A stretch of 64,000 nt of DNA from Parafannyhessea sp902761955 (GTDB lineage: Bacteria > Actinomycetota > Coriobacteriia > Coriobacteriales > Atopobiaceae): positions 1-64,000 of the forward strand of contig CACWMM010000011.1 in the NCBI GenBank assembly GCA_902761955.1. Direction: 5' to 3'. Position 1 is the stretch's first letter. Each line of letters opens with the position of its first letter. A program made the position numbers and the translations under genes. The notes under the pieces were generated by a model. That model saw only the letters and a program-made list of their open reading frames with translations, was not told the origin of the DNA and made no database searches. Shown here piece after piece: positions 45,159 to 53,004 of the stretch.

Positions 45159-46640
45159 CTACCTCCGGCCCGAATCCCTGAGCTCGGCCCGGGCAAGGTC
45201 GCTCCGGAGCTTCGCGAGCCCGCGCTCGAGTCCCACGGGGTAGATCTGCGGGTTGAGGAAGCGCCTCACGGACGGGTCCAGGTGCATGAGCGCCTCGCGG
45301 CAGCGGGCCTTCGCCTGCTCGATGGTGTCCGGGTCCTTGGCGCGCGCGCCCTTCTCCACCAGCTGCTCCATCAGCTCGCGGGGGGTGCCGCCGCTCACGT
45401 CGTACGTCGTGAGCTCGTCCAGCACGTCCACGATGGTCGCGTCGTCGTCGCCCTTCACGGAGTCGTCCACGATCATGTCGCCCATGGGGCAGCCGGCCTC
45501 GTCGTAGTAGCGGCGGATGTGCTGCACGCCGGGAATCGTGCGCTTGTACGCCATCTCGCTCAGCTTGATGACGGGGTCCCACGGATCGGCAGGGGTCGCC
45601 CTCGTGGCCGAGAGCTTGTACACGCCGCCGAGCGACGGCTGCGGGTCGCACGTCGCGAGCTTCGTGCCCACGCCAAACGAGTCGATGGGCGCGCCCTGCG
45701 CAAACAGCGACTGGATGGTGTACTCGTCCAGGTCGTTCGACACGGAGATCTTCACGTAGTCAAGGCCCGCCTCGTCAAACGCGGCGCGCGTCTCCTTCGA
45801 GAGCTTCGCGAGGTCGCCGGAGTCTATGCGGATGGCGGCCAGGCGCTCGCCGGCCTGCTCCATCTCCTTCGCGACGGTGATCGCGTTCCTGATGCCCTGG
45901 TGCACGTCGTACGTGTCAAGCAGCAGCACGCAGTTCTTCGGGCTCGTCTTCGCGAACGCGCGGAACGCGTCGAGCTCGGTCGGAAACGCCATCACCCACG
46001 AGTGGGCGTGCGTGCCGAAGACGGGGATGCCGTAAATCTTGCCGGCAAGCACGTTCGAGGTGGAGCTGGCGCCGCCGATGTACGAGGCGCGCGCGACGGC
46101 CAGGCCTCCGTCCGGCCCCTGCGCGCGGCGCAGGCCGAAGTCTGACACGGGGTGCCCCTCCGCCGCGTGCACCACGCGCGCCGTCTTCGTCGCGACGAGA
46201 GTCTGGAAGTTCACGAGGTTCAGAAGCGCGGTCTCGAGCAGCTGGCAGTCGATCAGCGGGCCCTCGACCCTCACCATGGGCTCGCGCGGGAACACGAGCT
46301 CCCCCTCGGGAACGGCCCACACGGATACCCGCATGCGAAAGTCGCGCAGGTACCTCAGGAAGCCCTCCTTGAACATGGGGCCTCCTCCCGGGGCCTGCAC
46401 CCCGGCGAGGTACTCGATCGCGTCGTCCTCGAACACGAAGTTCTCCACGAGGTCCGCTATCTGCCCCATGCCGCACGCCACCGCGTAGCCGCCGCCAAAC
46501 GGCGCGTCGCGGAAGAACACGTTGAAGCACCCCTCGGCGTCCGCGAGTCCCGACTCCCAGAACCCCTGCGCCATCGTCAGCTCGTACAGGTCGGTGTTAA
46601 GCGCCACGTCTGTCGGCTTGGTCGCGTCCGTCAGTGCCAT
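45159..46640 (-). CDS. pncB: nicotinate phosphoribosyltransferase
   Basis: Makes nicotinate mononucleotide from nicotinate and PRPP for NAD salvage. Conserved NTDLYELTMAQGFW at the start, the phospho-histidine region TARVVHAAEGHPVSDFGLRRAQGPDGG, THAHSWVMAF, LLLDTYDVHQGIRNA and IRIDSGDLAKLSK. 493 residues, normal. ATG 46640 with GGAGGAG upstream. A copy of the intergenic word begins five bases past the stop. Confidence 0.95.
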   Translation of the reverse strand: MALTDATKPTDVALNTDLYELTMAQGFWESGLADAEGCFNVFFRDAPFGGGYAVACGMGQIADLVENFVFEDDAIEYLAGVQAPGGGPMFKEGFLRYLRDFRMRVSVWAVPEGELVFPREPMVRVEGPLIDCQLLETALLNLVNFQTLVATKTARVVHAAEGHPVSDFGLRRAQGPDGGLAVARASYIGGASSTSNVLAGKIYGIPVFGTHAHSWVMAFPTELDAFRAFAKTSPKNCVLLLDTYDVHQGIRNAITVAKEMEQAGERLAAIRIDSGDLAKLSKETRAAFDEAGLDYVKISVSNDLDEYTIQSLFAQGAPIDSFGVGTKLATCDPQPSLGGVYKLSATRATPADPWDPVIKLSEMAYKRTIPGVQHIRRYYDEAGCPMGDMIVDDSVKGDDDATIVDVLDELTTYDVSGGTPRELMEQLVEKGARAKDPDTIEQAKARCREALMHLDPSVRRFLNPQIYPVGLERGLAKLRSDLARAELRDSGRR

Positions 46641-46722
46641 TGCGGTCTCCTCCGTCTTGGTTGTCCCATGACATAGTCCAACGACAGAAGGGTACCACTC
46701 ACAAGGTAAACGGGCCCGCTCG

Positions 46723-47037
46723 TTAGTGGCCCAGCGTCATCACCAGCACGATCGCGACCGCGATGACCGCGAGGGCGAGAAGGACAACCTTCTGCCCCGT
46801 CGGCATCCTCAGGTCGTCGTCGGGCTCCATGAGCTTCGCGTTCCTCTCGCGAAGCTCCCGCGCCTTCCGGTCCTTCTCGACCTCCGCGTGCGTGCGCTCC
46901 TGCTCCGCCTTCAGCCTCTTGAGCTCCGCGCGCTCGCGCTGGGCCTGTTGCGCCTCCTCGCGACGCGCCTTCTCGGCCCGCAGCTCCTCGAGCTCCCTGC
47001 GCTCGTCGTCGCTCAGTCCGCCGTTCTCTGCAGTCAT
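46723..47037 (-). CDS. tail-anchored coiled-coil protein, 104 residues
   Basis: ATG 47037 has GAGGAG upstream. Residues about 8-70 are a highly charged helix (RRELEELRAEKARREEAQQA and onward) expected to form a coiled coil. A single hydrophobic helix lies at the very C-terminus (VVLLALAVIAVAIVLVMTLGH region), so the protein should be anchored by its tail with the coil in the cytoplasm. No known family. Lies between the PflX-like gene and pncB on the same strand. Confidence 0.7.
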   Translation of the reverse strand: MTAENGGLSDDERRELEELRAEKARREEAQQAQRERAELKRLKAEQERTHAEVEKDRKARELRERNAKLMEPDDDLRMPTGQKVVLLALAVIAVAIVLVMTLGH

Positions 47038-47092
47038 GTCTGCTCCTCGCTCACGGGCCGCCACCGGGCGGCCGCCTCGTCCTTCTCGCCCG

Positions 47093-48064
47093 CTATGCGC
47101 GCGCCTCGGGCGTGCGCCCGTCGCCGCAGTCGAGCTCCGGTCCCTCGACGCCCGTCGCGTCGAACGCCGGGACGAAGCTCTCGGACACCGTTCCGCCCTG
47201 CTGCCACCACATGCGCTCGAACCCAAGCTCGTCCGCGTGGTCGAGCACGGCCTCGTACTCCTCGTCCGTCACGGCGCGCGCCAGGTCTCCCCCGGCCAGC
47301 CTGCACCCCTCGTTCGGCGTGTACTGGTTCATGACCGAGAGGTCCACGTCGTTGCCGCACAGCTCCCACACGCGGTCCAGCACCGCAAGCGAGTCCTGCA
47401 CGTGCCCCGGCAGCACCAGGTGCCTCACGATGATGCCCCGCCGCATGATGCCGCGCGCGTCCTCGCTGCGACCGCCTGCCGCCCTCACGGCGGAGAGCAT
47501 CTTAAGGAGCGCCTCCTCCGCCCTCTGGGGGTAGTCCGGCACCGCGGAGAGCGACCCGGACATAAGGCCCGACGCATACTTGAAGTCCGTGAGCCATATG
47601 TCGACAACGTCGGACATGGCCTCCACGACCTCCGCGTTCTCGTAGCCCGAGGTATTGCATACAATCGGCAGGTCCATGCCATGGGCCTTAGCCTCGAGCA
47701 CCGCTTTCCTCACGTGCGGGGCAAAGTGCATCGGCGTCACGAGGTTTATGTTGTTCGCGCCCTGCGCCTTCAGCTCGAGCATCATCTGGGCAAGGCGCGC
47801 GGTTGTGACCTCGAGCCCGAAGCCCTCCTGCGATATCTCGTGGTTCTGGCAGAACACGCACCTCAGCGGGCATCCCGTGAAGAAGATCGCCCCGGAGCCG
47901 GACTCCCCCGATATGGGCGGCTCCTCCCAGAAGTGGAGCGCGCTCCGCGCGACCCTCAGCGTGGCCGTCGCGCCGCAGAGGCCGGCGCGTCCGGAAGACC
48001 TGCGCGCGTGGCACCTCCTCGGGCACAGCTCGCAGCCGTCGTACATGCCAAAGCCGATTCCCAT
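47093..48064 (-). CDS. radical SAM protein, PflX/PflA-like
   Basis: Radical SAM iron-sulfur protein of the PflX-like group, of unknown target. The cluster-binding cysteines are in FFTGCPLRCVFCQNHEIS. An N-terminal cysteine set (GCELCPRRCHARR and AGLCG) and HFWEEPPISGESGSG are group hallmarks. The rest reads as a partial TIM barrel (NLVTPMHF, CNTSGYE, WLTDFKYA). 323 residues from ATG 48064 (GAGG upstream); an upstream extension would read through a tRNA gene. Downstream gene is the tail-anchored protein, 55 bases away. Confidence 0.88.
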   Translation of the reverse strand: MGIGFGMYDGCELCPRRCHARRSSGRAGLCGATATLRVARSALHFWEEPPISGESGSGAIFFTGCPLRCVFCQNHEISQEGFGLEVTTARLAQMMLELKAQGANNINLVTPMHFAPHVRKAVLEAKAHGMDLPIVCNTSGYENAEVVEAMSDVVDIWLTDFKYASGLMSGSLSAVPDYPQRAEEALLKMLSAVRAAGGRSEDARGIMRRGIIVRHLVLPGHVQDSLAVLDRVWELCGNDVDLSVMNQYTPNEGCRLAGGDLARAVTDEEYEAVLDHADELGFERMWWQQGGTVSESFVPAFDATGVEGPELDCGDGRTPEARA

Positions 48065-48079
48065 CCAGTCCTCGCATAC

Positions 48080-48108
48080 AAAAAAGCCCGGATGCAATGC
48101 ATCCGGGC
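48080..48108 (-). terminator. terminator of tRNA-Ala
   Basis: GCCCGGATGCA (48086-48096) is complementary to TGCATCCGGGC (48098-48108). Six T bases follow on the minus strand. It lies just before the PflX-like start codon. Confidence 0.85.
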
Positions 48109-48120
48109 ATTGGTTCCAAA

Positions 48121-48196
48121 TGGTGGAGATGAAGGGATTCGAACCCTCGGCCTCTGCCTTGCGAAGGCAGCGCTCTCCCAGCTGAGCTACATCCCC
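48121..48196 (-). tRNA. tRNA-Ala (anticodon CGC)
   Basis: Acceptor GGGGATG pairs with CATCTCC by seven pairs including G-T, then ACCA. The anticodon arm CTGCC-TTCGCAA-GGCAG gives CGC. Confidence 0.93.
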
Positions 48197-48299
48197 AGAG
48201 CAATTCGCGCGAGAAGTATTGTTGCAAGAACCCAAGTCTGTGTCAACCCTAAATCTCGAACGTTTTTCTCGTCACATTCTCGGCAAGAAAAAGTCGCCC
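48197..48299. other. upstream region of tRNA-Ala
   Basis: On the minus strand TTGACA (48246-48241) and AACAAT (48223-48218) are 17 bases apart and about 20 bases before the tRNA, a likely promoter. No gene is seen. Confidence 0.5.
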
Positions 48300-48558
48300 C
48301 CTGCGGTTGCGAAATGAACCCACCTCTCTCAGGTGGGTGCCCTCGTCGTCTGTTCCAGCTTCCTCAGCAACGGAGGATGCCTGTACTGGGAACGATATGT
48401 GGGCTCCCTCAAAACGCTTGTCGGTTCACCCAATTGTGTCCGCAGGGGAACGACACCTATGACTATACGGGACCGCTGCCGAAAAAACAGTCTTGACTTG
48501 AAGCCTCATCCTGCCAACATTAGGAAGTGTGGCCTACCGCTTTCGGGAGGCCTGTTTT
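48300..48558 (+). ncRNA. candidate structured RNA or leader ending in a terminator
   Basis: A non-coding stretch with several local stems: CCCACCT/AGGTGGG (48319-48337), GTTCCAG with CTGGGAAC enclosing TCCTC/GAGGA (about 48352-48392) and GTGTC/GACAC (about 48436-48455). It ends in a Rho-independent terminator at 48531-48558 (GGCCT-CCG / CGG-AGGCC, then TGTTTT). It lies 97 bases before the WecA/TagO-type gene, so it is either a separate small RNA or an attenuating leader. I do not recognise a known riboswitch, 6S, tmRNA, SRP or RNase P sequence. Confidence 0.35.
48531..48558 (+). terminator. terminator upstream of the glycosyl transferase gene
   Basis: GGCCT (48531-48535) with AGGCC (48548-48552) and CCG with CGG inside, then TGTTTT. 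Confidence 0.65.
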
Positions 48559-48654
48559 CATAATTGGGGGCCGCGCGCCCGCCGTGCGGGCACATCCTGT
48601 ATCATTGCCATGTTAACTGTTGTTTCTGGCGGTGCCTAAGCGGGAGGAGGGTGC

Positions 48655-49854
48655 ATGTATCGGCCTTGGCTGCCATACCTCTGCCTCTTCGTCGCAGCGC
48701 TGCTCGCGGCACTGGTCACGACCCCGCTCGCGCGGCGCATCGCCTGGAGGCTCGGCGCCGTCGACTATCCAGACAAGCGCAGGATCAACACGCGCCCCAT
48801 TCCGCGCATGGGCGGCATCGCGGTCTTCACCGGCATTATCGCGGCGCTTGTCGTGCAGTACCTCGGCACCAGGTTCCTCGGCTGGCCCATGGTGCTCATG
48901 CCGGCGCCCTTCCTCCAGAACGTGAACTACAAGCTTCTGGTCTGCGGGTTTGCCGCCATATTCCTCACGGGCGTCCTGGACGACGTGTTCCAGCTCAAGC
49001 CCCTGCAGAAGCTCCTCGGACAGGTCGTCGCCTCGCTTTTCGCCGTCGCGGCCGGCGTCGTCATCGGCGTCATCGTGAACCCCGCGACGGAGGGCGCGTT
49101 CTACCTTGGCATCTGGACCTACCCCATCACCATCGTCTACCTCGTCGCGTACGTGAACATCTTCAACCTCATCGACGGGCTCGACGGGCTCGCCTCCGGG
49201 CTCGCCTGCATCGCGAGCTTCACGATGTTCATACTCTCCGTCATGTCCGGCAGGACGGACGCCGCGGCGCTTGCCATCGCGCTCTCCGGCGCGACGCTCG
49301 GCTTCCTGCGCTACAACTTCAACCCGGCGAGCATATTCCTCGGGGATTCCGGATCGCTCCTGCTCGGCTACACGCTCGGCATCGCGTCCATGCTGTCCGT
49401 CACGCGCGTCGCCGGCCTCACCACCATCATCGTCCCGCTCGTGATCGCGGGCATCCCCATCATCGACACGTTCTCGGCCATCGTCCGCCGCAAGCGCGCC
49501 CACGTCAGCATCGGCCAGGCGGACCGCGGCCACATCCACCACCGCCTCATCGCCGAGGGCTTCAACCAGCGCCAGGCGGTCCTCATCATGTACGCGTGGA
49601 CGGCCCTGCTCTGCCTCGGGACCTTCCTCATGACCCAGGTCTCCGTCATGCCCCGCATCGCGATCTTCGCGGCGCTCCTCATCGTCTCCGCGCTCATCGC
49701 GGGCAAGCTTCACCTCTTCAGGCCGGTGCTCCTCCACCACACCGATCCCGAGACCGGCGACGACGAGCTCGTGTCCCCCCAGGACCCCGAGTTTGTAGAA
49801 GAAGAGGAGAAGTTCGAGGAGCGCCAGGCCAAGCGCCTTCACAGGCGCCACTAG
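48655..49854 (+). CDS. undecaprenyl-phosphate sugar-1-phosphate transferase (WecA/TagO family)
   Basis: Membrane enzyme that starts wall-polymer or polysaccharide synthesis by moving GlcNAc-1-phosphate (or a similar sugar) from a UDP-sugar to undecaprenyl phosphate. Motifs: YPDKRRINTRPIPRMGG, the aspartate pair GVLDDVFQLKP, NIFNLIDGLDGLASGLA, FLGDSGSLLLGY and the histidine motif GHIHHRLI. About eleven hydrophobic segments. 399 residues with an acidic, coiled C-terminal tail (EEEEKFEERQAK). ATG 48655 with GGGAGGAGG upstream. No wall-polymer cluster is visible around it. Confidence 0.92.
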   Translation: MYRPWLPYLCLFVAALLAALVTTPLARRIAWRLGAVDYPDKRRINTRPIPRMGGIAVFTGIIAALVVQYLGTRFLGWPMVLMPAPFLQNVNYKLLVCGFAAIFLTGVLDDVFQLKPLQKLLGQVVASLFAVAAGVVIGVIVNPATEGAFYLGIWTYPITIVYLVAYVNIFNLIDGLDGLASGLACIASFTMFILSVMSGRTDAAALAIALSGATLGFLRYNFNPASIFLGDSGSLLLGYTLGIASMLSVTRVAGLTTIIVPLVIAGIPIIDTFSAIVRRKRAHVSIGQADRGHIHHRLIAEGFNQRQAVLIMYAWTALLCLGTFLMTQVSVMPRIAIFAALLIVSALIAGKLHLFRPVLLHHTDPETGDDELVSPQDPEFVEEEEKFEERQAKRLHRRH

Positions 49855-49983
49855 TAGGCCTCCTACCTCGCTTTATGCAAGACATGACGCACCGCGAAAG
49901 CCAACTGCAACCCAAGTAAAGCCTACTGCGAGCCCCATGTCCTAGCCTGTTCCCACCATCAGCCACGACGGAGGGAGCAAGGT

Positions 49984-50535
49984 ATGGCAGCATCCGCGCA
50001 GCACGATCTTGTCCGGGAGGTCCTCGGCCACGACGAGAGGCTCTTCTCGGCATTCCTGCGCCACCAGCTTCGCCAGGAGGTGGCGCGCAGCCTGTTCCGC
50101 GAGGACGGCGCGCCCGGTGGCGCCACATCGCGCGCCTGTACCGGGGAGGCGAATCCGGACGATTCGAGGGACGAGTCACCGTGCGACCCCACAGACCCGT
50201 TTCTGCCGCCAAGCGACCCAGCGTTTGCCCTGGATGCCCTCCGCCTCGAAAGCAGCCTTCACAACCCCCTCGAGGGCGTCCTGAGGTCCATGTACGAGGA
50301 GGGCTTTGACGACGGCGGCCAGGCCACACTCGACATGGTGAGGGAGCTCTATGGAGCGCTGGGCGAGAAGGGCGACCTCTCGGCGCTCGAAGAAGCCCTC
50401 GAGGGGCCCGAGGAACTCTCGGATGCCATCGAGCGCGTCCGGCGCGAGGAGCAAGACGACCTTCGCAAGCAACCGCATGAGGACGAGAAGGACGGCGGCA
50501 CGCCAGCTGACGCCTCGCCGGAGCAGAGCGCATAG
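49984..50535 (+). CDS. hypothetical acidic protein, 183 residues
   Basis: ATG 49984 has GGAGGGAGC upstream. The product is hydrophilic and acidic. It has two helical parts (residues about 5-40 and 75-155) joined by a proline/aspartate-rich linker, and a disordered tail with DEKDGGTPADASPEQSA. I see no enzyme motif, signal or membrane segment and no known family. Confidence 0.6.
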   Translation: MAASAQHDLVREVLGHDERLFSAFLRHQLRQEVARSLFREDGAPGGATSRACTGEANPDDSRDESPCDPTDPFLPPSDPAFALDALRLESSLHNPLEGVLRSMYEEGFDDGGQATLDMVRELYGALGEKGDLSALEEALEGPEELSDAIERVRREEQDDLRKQPHEDEKDGGTPADASPEQSA

Positions 50536-50602
50536 GCCAATCGGTCGCCACCACGCGCAGGCCGCATGAGCCGCTACCAGACGTCACGGTCATACGCACA
50601 AG

Positions 50603-50634
50603 AAAAGGGTCCCGCGGACTTCTCCGCGGGACCC
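50603..50634 (-). terminator. terminator of the infC-rpmI-rplT operon
   Basis: GGGTCCCGCGGA (50607-50618) pairs with TCCGCGGGACCC (50623-50634), followed by TTTTC on the minus strand. Confidence 0.9.
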
Positions 50635-50656
50635 CATCACACTCTGAGCGAGAAAG

Positions 50657-51016
50657 CTACTCGGCGAGGGCCTTCTTCGCAACCTCTGCGAGGTCTGCGA
50701 ACGCGGCCTCGTCCTCGTAGGCGATCTGTGCGAGGACCTTGCGGTCAAGCTCGACGCCTGCGAGCTTCAGGCCGTGCATGAACTTGCTGTAGGAGAGGTC
50801 GTTCATGCGGGCGGCGGCGTTGATGCGCTGGATCCACAGGGCGCGGATGTCGCGCTTCTTGTTACGACGGTCGCGGTAGGCGTACTGGCCACTGTGCTGC
50901 GACTGCTCCTTCATGCCGCGGAAGGTGCGGGAGGAAGTTCCGTAGTAGCCCTTGGTGCGCTCCACCAGGGTCTGACGCTTCTTACGGCCGGCGACTGCGC
51001 GCTTGACTCGTGCCAT
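50657..51016 (-). CDS. rplT: 50S ribosomal protein L20
   Basis: Early-assembly 23S rRNA-binding protein. MARVKRAVAGRKKRQTLVER at the start, GYYGTSSRTFRGMKEQ, AYRDRRNKKRDIRALWIQRI and AAARMNDLSYSKFMHGLK are classic L20. 119 residues. Last gene of the operon, 50 bases after rpmI. Confidence 0.98.
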   Translation of the reverse strand: MARVKRAVAGRKKRQTLVERTKGYYGTSSRTFRGMKEQSQHSGQYAYRDRRNKKRDIRALWIQRINAAARMNDLSYSKFMHGLKLAGVELDRKVLAQIAYEDEAAFADLAEVAKKALAE

Positions 51017-51065
51017 ATCTAATCAACTCCTTGAAAATGCAATCAAATGACGCGTGCGCGCCTCG

Positions 51066-51266
51066 TTAGTTCTTGGAACCCATGCGCTGGGAAACGACCT
51101 TCACGTCGGCCGGAGCAAGCTCCGCCTCCTTGCGGAAGCCGCGGATGCGCTTCTGGGACTTCTTGGTCAGGATGTGGCTCTTGAAAGCCTTGGCACGCAT
51201 GATCTTGCCGGTGCCGGTGCGGCGGAAACGCTTTGCCGAACCCTTGTGAGTCTTCATCTTGGGCAT
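51066..51266 (-). CDS. rpmI: 50S ribosomal protein L35
   Basis: MPKMKTHKGSAKRFRRTGTG and the basic remainder identify L35. 66 residues from ATG 51266, one base after the infC stop; a longer frame upstream is the shadow of infC. Confidence 0.98.
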   Translation of the reverse strand: MPKMKTHKGSAKRFRRTGTGKIMRAKAFKSHILTKKSQKRIRGFRKEAELAPADVKVVSQRMGSKN

Positions 51267-51267
51267 G

Positions 51268-51846
51268 CTAGTTCTCCTTCTCGCTCTCGCTGTCGTCCTC
51301 GAGGTCCTTCTCGTCGAAGGCGCCCTTGATCGGGGCGACGAGCATGTGCATGTTACGACCTTCCATCTTAGGCTTCTGCTCGACCGTCGCATACGGCTTC
51401 AGGTCGTCCGCAAGCCTATTCAGGACGTTGAGGCCCTGCTCCGGGTGAGCCATCTCGCGGCCACGGAACATGATCGTGACCTTGACGCGAGCGCCCTTCT
51501 TTAGGAAGCGCATGACGTGGTTCTTCTTGGTCGTATAGTCGCCCACGTCAATCTTGGGCCTGAACTTCATTTCCTTGACCTCGACCTTGACCTGCTTCTT
51601 GCGTGCGGCCTTGGCCTTGCGGTCCTGTTCGTACTTGAACTTGCGATAGTCCATGACCTTGCATACCGGAGGCTCCGCGTTCGGAGCGATCTCCACGAGG
51701 TCGAGGTTCTGCTCGTCGGCGATGCGCTGTGCGTCGCGAATGCCGAACAGTCCAAGCTGGGAGCCATCGACGCCAATCAGACGGCAAGTACGTGCGGTGA
51801 TCTCGTCATTGATGCGAGGACCCTGGTTCTTGGCTATCTTTGACAC
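51268..51846 (-). CDS. infC: translation initiation factor IF-3
   Basis: Binds the 30S subunit and checks start-codon selection. The start region PRINDEITARTCRLIGVDGSQLG, GIRDAQRIADEQNLDLVEIAPNA, PPVCKVMDYRKFKYEQ and the C-terminal KKGARVKVTIMFRGREMAHP are conserved. Acidic tail of about 15 residues. I use the GTG at 51846 (GAAGGG close by); the nearby ATA in AAGATAGCC is another possibility because infC often has unusual starts. 192 residues. Confidence 0.94.
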   Translation of the reverse strand: MSKIAKNQGPRINDEITARTCRLIGVDGSQLGLFGIRDAQRIADEQNLDLVEIAPNAEPPVCKVMDYRKFKYEQDRKAKAARKKQVKVEVKEMKFRPKIDVGDYTTKKNHVMRFLKKGARVKVTIMFRGREMAHPEQGLNVLNRLADDLKPYATVEQKPKMEGRNMHMLVAPIKGAFDEKDLEDDSESEKEN

Positions 51847-51878
51847 CTTCCCTTCATCTGCGACGTCTCCGTCGCAAC

Positions 51879-51913
51879 AAAAAAACTCCTGGCGCATGAC
51901 ATGCGCCCAGGAG
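51879..51913 (-). promoter_or_regulatory. terminator-type attenuator in the infC leader
   Basis: On the minus strand CTCCTGGGCGCATG pairs with CATGCGCCAGGAG and is followed by seven T bases, only about 35 bases before infC. No gene ends just upstream, so this is a leader terminator, as expected for autogenously controlled infC-rpmI-rplT operons. A second small stem (GCGAC/GTCGC, 51857-51874) lies between it and the ribosome site. Confidence 0.75.
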
Positions 51914-52110
51914 ACAATACCCGCCCACAGGCGGTTAAGAATCTTTGTCTGACCAGACAGCAGCCACGAGGCGCCGTGTAGGTGGGGGCCAAAGCCCCGC
52001 TTTGCAACACACAGGGGATACAATACCCCATCACCCCACTGCGGACAAGAAGAACCTGTCCAAAACAGCCACTTCACAATACCACGACATCTACCAGTAC
52101 AGGTAAAAAA

Positions 52111-52197
52111 TGGTGCCCGAGGTGGGACTCGAACCCACACGCTGTTGCCAGTAGCAGATTTTGAGTCTGCCGCGTCTGCCAATTCCGCCACTCGGGC
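52111..52197 (-). tRNA. tRNA-Leu (anticodon CAA)
   Basis: Acceptor GCCCGAG pairs with CTCGGGC, then ACCA. The anticodon arm GCAGA-CTCAAAA-TCTGC gives CAA. It has the long variable arm of class II tRNAs. Confidence 0.95.
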
Positions 52198-52254
52198 AAT
52201 CAGGCGGCCTGCTTGAAAGACTATACCAGAGCTTTCGCGAGGCCGCAGTCACAA

Positions 52255-53004
52255 TTAGCGAAGGTACGGGTTCTGCGCAAGCTCGTCCTCCATGGTCGTC
52301 GGGTCGCCGTGGCCACAGAACACGTTCGTGTGGGCGGGAATCTCCCGCTTGAGCCGCGCAAGCGTCCGCTGGAGGGTCTCCTGGCTCCCTCCCTTGAGGT
52401 CGGTTCTTCCGCACGAGCCCTTGAACAGCGTGTCCCCCACGAAGCAGACGTGCTCCGCAGATCCGCTGCCGAGAAGGACTATGCCTCCCGGCGTGTGGCC
52501 CGGTGCCTCCAGCACCCTGAACTCCGCGGTCCCGACCTTGAGGACGTCCCCCTCCGACAGCGTGAGGTCGGGTTCGGGGGCGTTGTCGTCGTACGAGCGG
52601 CCAAGCTCGCTCTTCTCACCCGCATGCTTTGCGAGCTCCGCGTCGAGGGCAGAGATCGCGTACTTTGCCCCCGTGGCCTCCCTCAGCGCCTTGACGCCGC
52701 CCACGTGGTCGCCGTGGCCGTGGGTCGCGACGATGTAGCGAACCGTCACGTCGGGCGGAAGGTGCTCCGCTATCGCCTGGCCGGAGTTGCCCGGGTCGAC
52801 CACGAGGCACTCCCCCTGCGACACGTACGCGTAGCAGTTGGTCTCGAGCGGCCCCACGACGAACATGGCGATCTGGTCGCGGTCATCCGCGCCGCAGCAG
52901 CCCCCGCCGCAGCAGCAGCCGTCGTCGTGGCCACCGCAGCAGCCGCCGTCTTTCTGGTGGTCGTGGTTTCCACAGCAGTGGTCGTGCTCTTCTCCGCAGG
53001 CCAT
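52255..53004 (-). CDS. MBL-fold metallohydrolase with Cys/His-rich N-terminus
   Basis: Glyoxalase II-like beta-lactamase-fold hydrolase. The metal motif THGHGDHVGG, the histidine in APGHTPGGIVLL, the aspartate in FVGDTLFKGSCGRTD and the last histidine in CGHGDPTT are all present. Unusually, the first 37 residues contain ten cysteines and five histidines (CCG, HDHQ, CCGGH, CCCGGGCC), an extra metal-binding region not part of the fold. 249 residues. ATG 53004 overlaps the relA/spoT stop by one base (TGATG). Substrate is unknown. Confidence 0.88.
   Translation of the reverse strand: MACGEEHDHCCGNHDHQKDGGCCGGHDDGCCCGGGCCGADDRDQIAMFVVGPLETNCYAYVSQGECLVVDPGNSGQAIAEHLPPDVTVRYIVATHGHGDHVGGVKALREATGAKYAISALDAELAKHAGEKSELGRSYDDNAPEPDLTLSEGDVLKVGTAEFRVLEAPGHTPGGIVLLGSGSAEHVCFVGDTLFKGSCGRTDLKGGSQETLQRTLARLKREIPAHTNVFCGHGDPTTMEDELAQNPYLR

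Noticed and set aside
48300..48558. Known RNA such as 6S, tmRNA, SRP RNA, RNase P or a common riboswitch
   Set aside because: I could not find the conserved cores of any of these, so only an unassigned structured region is reported.
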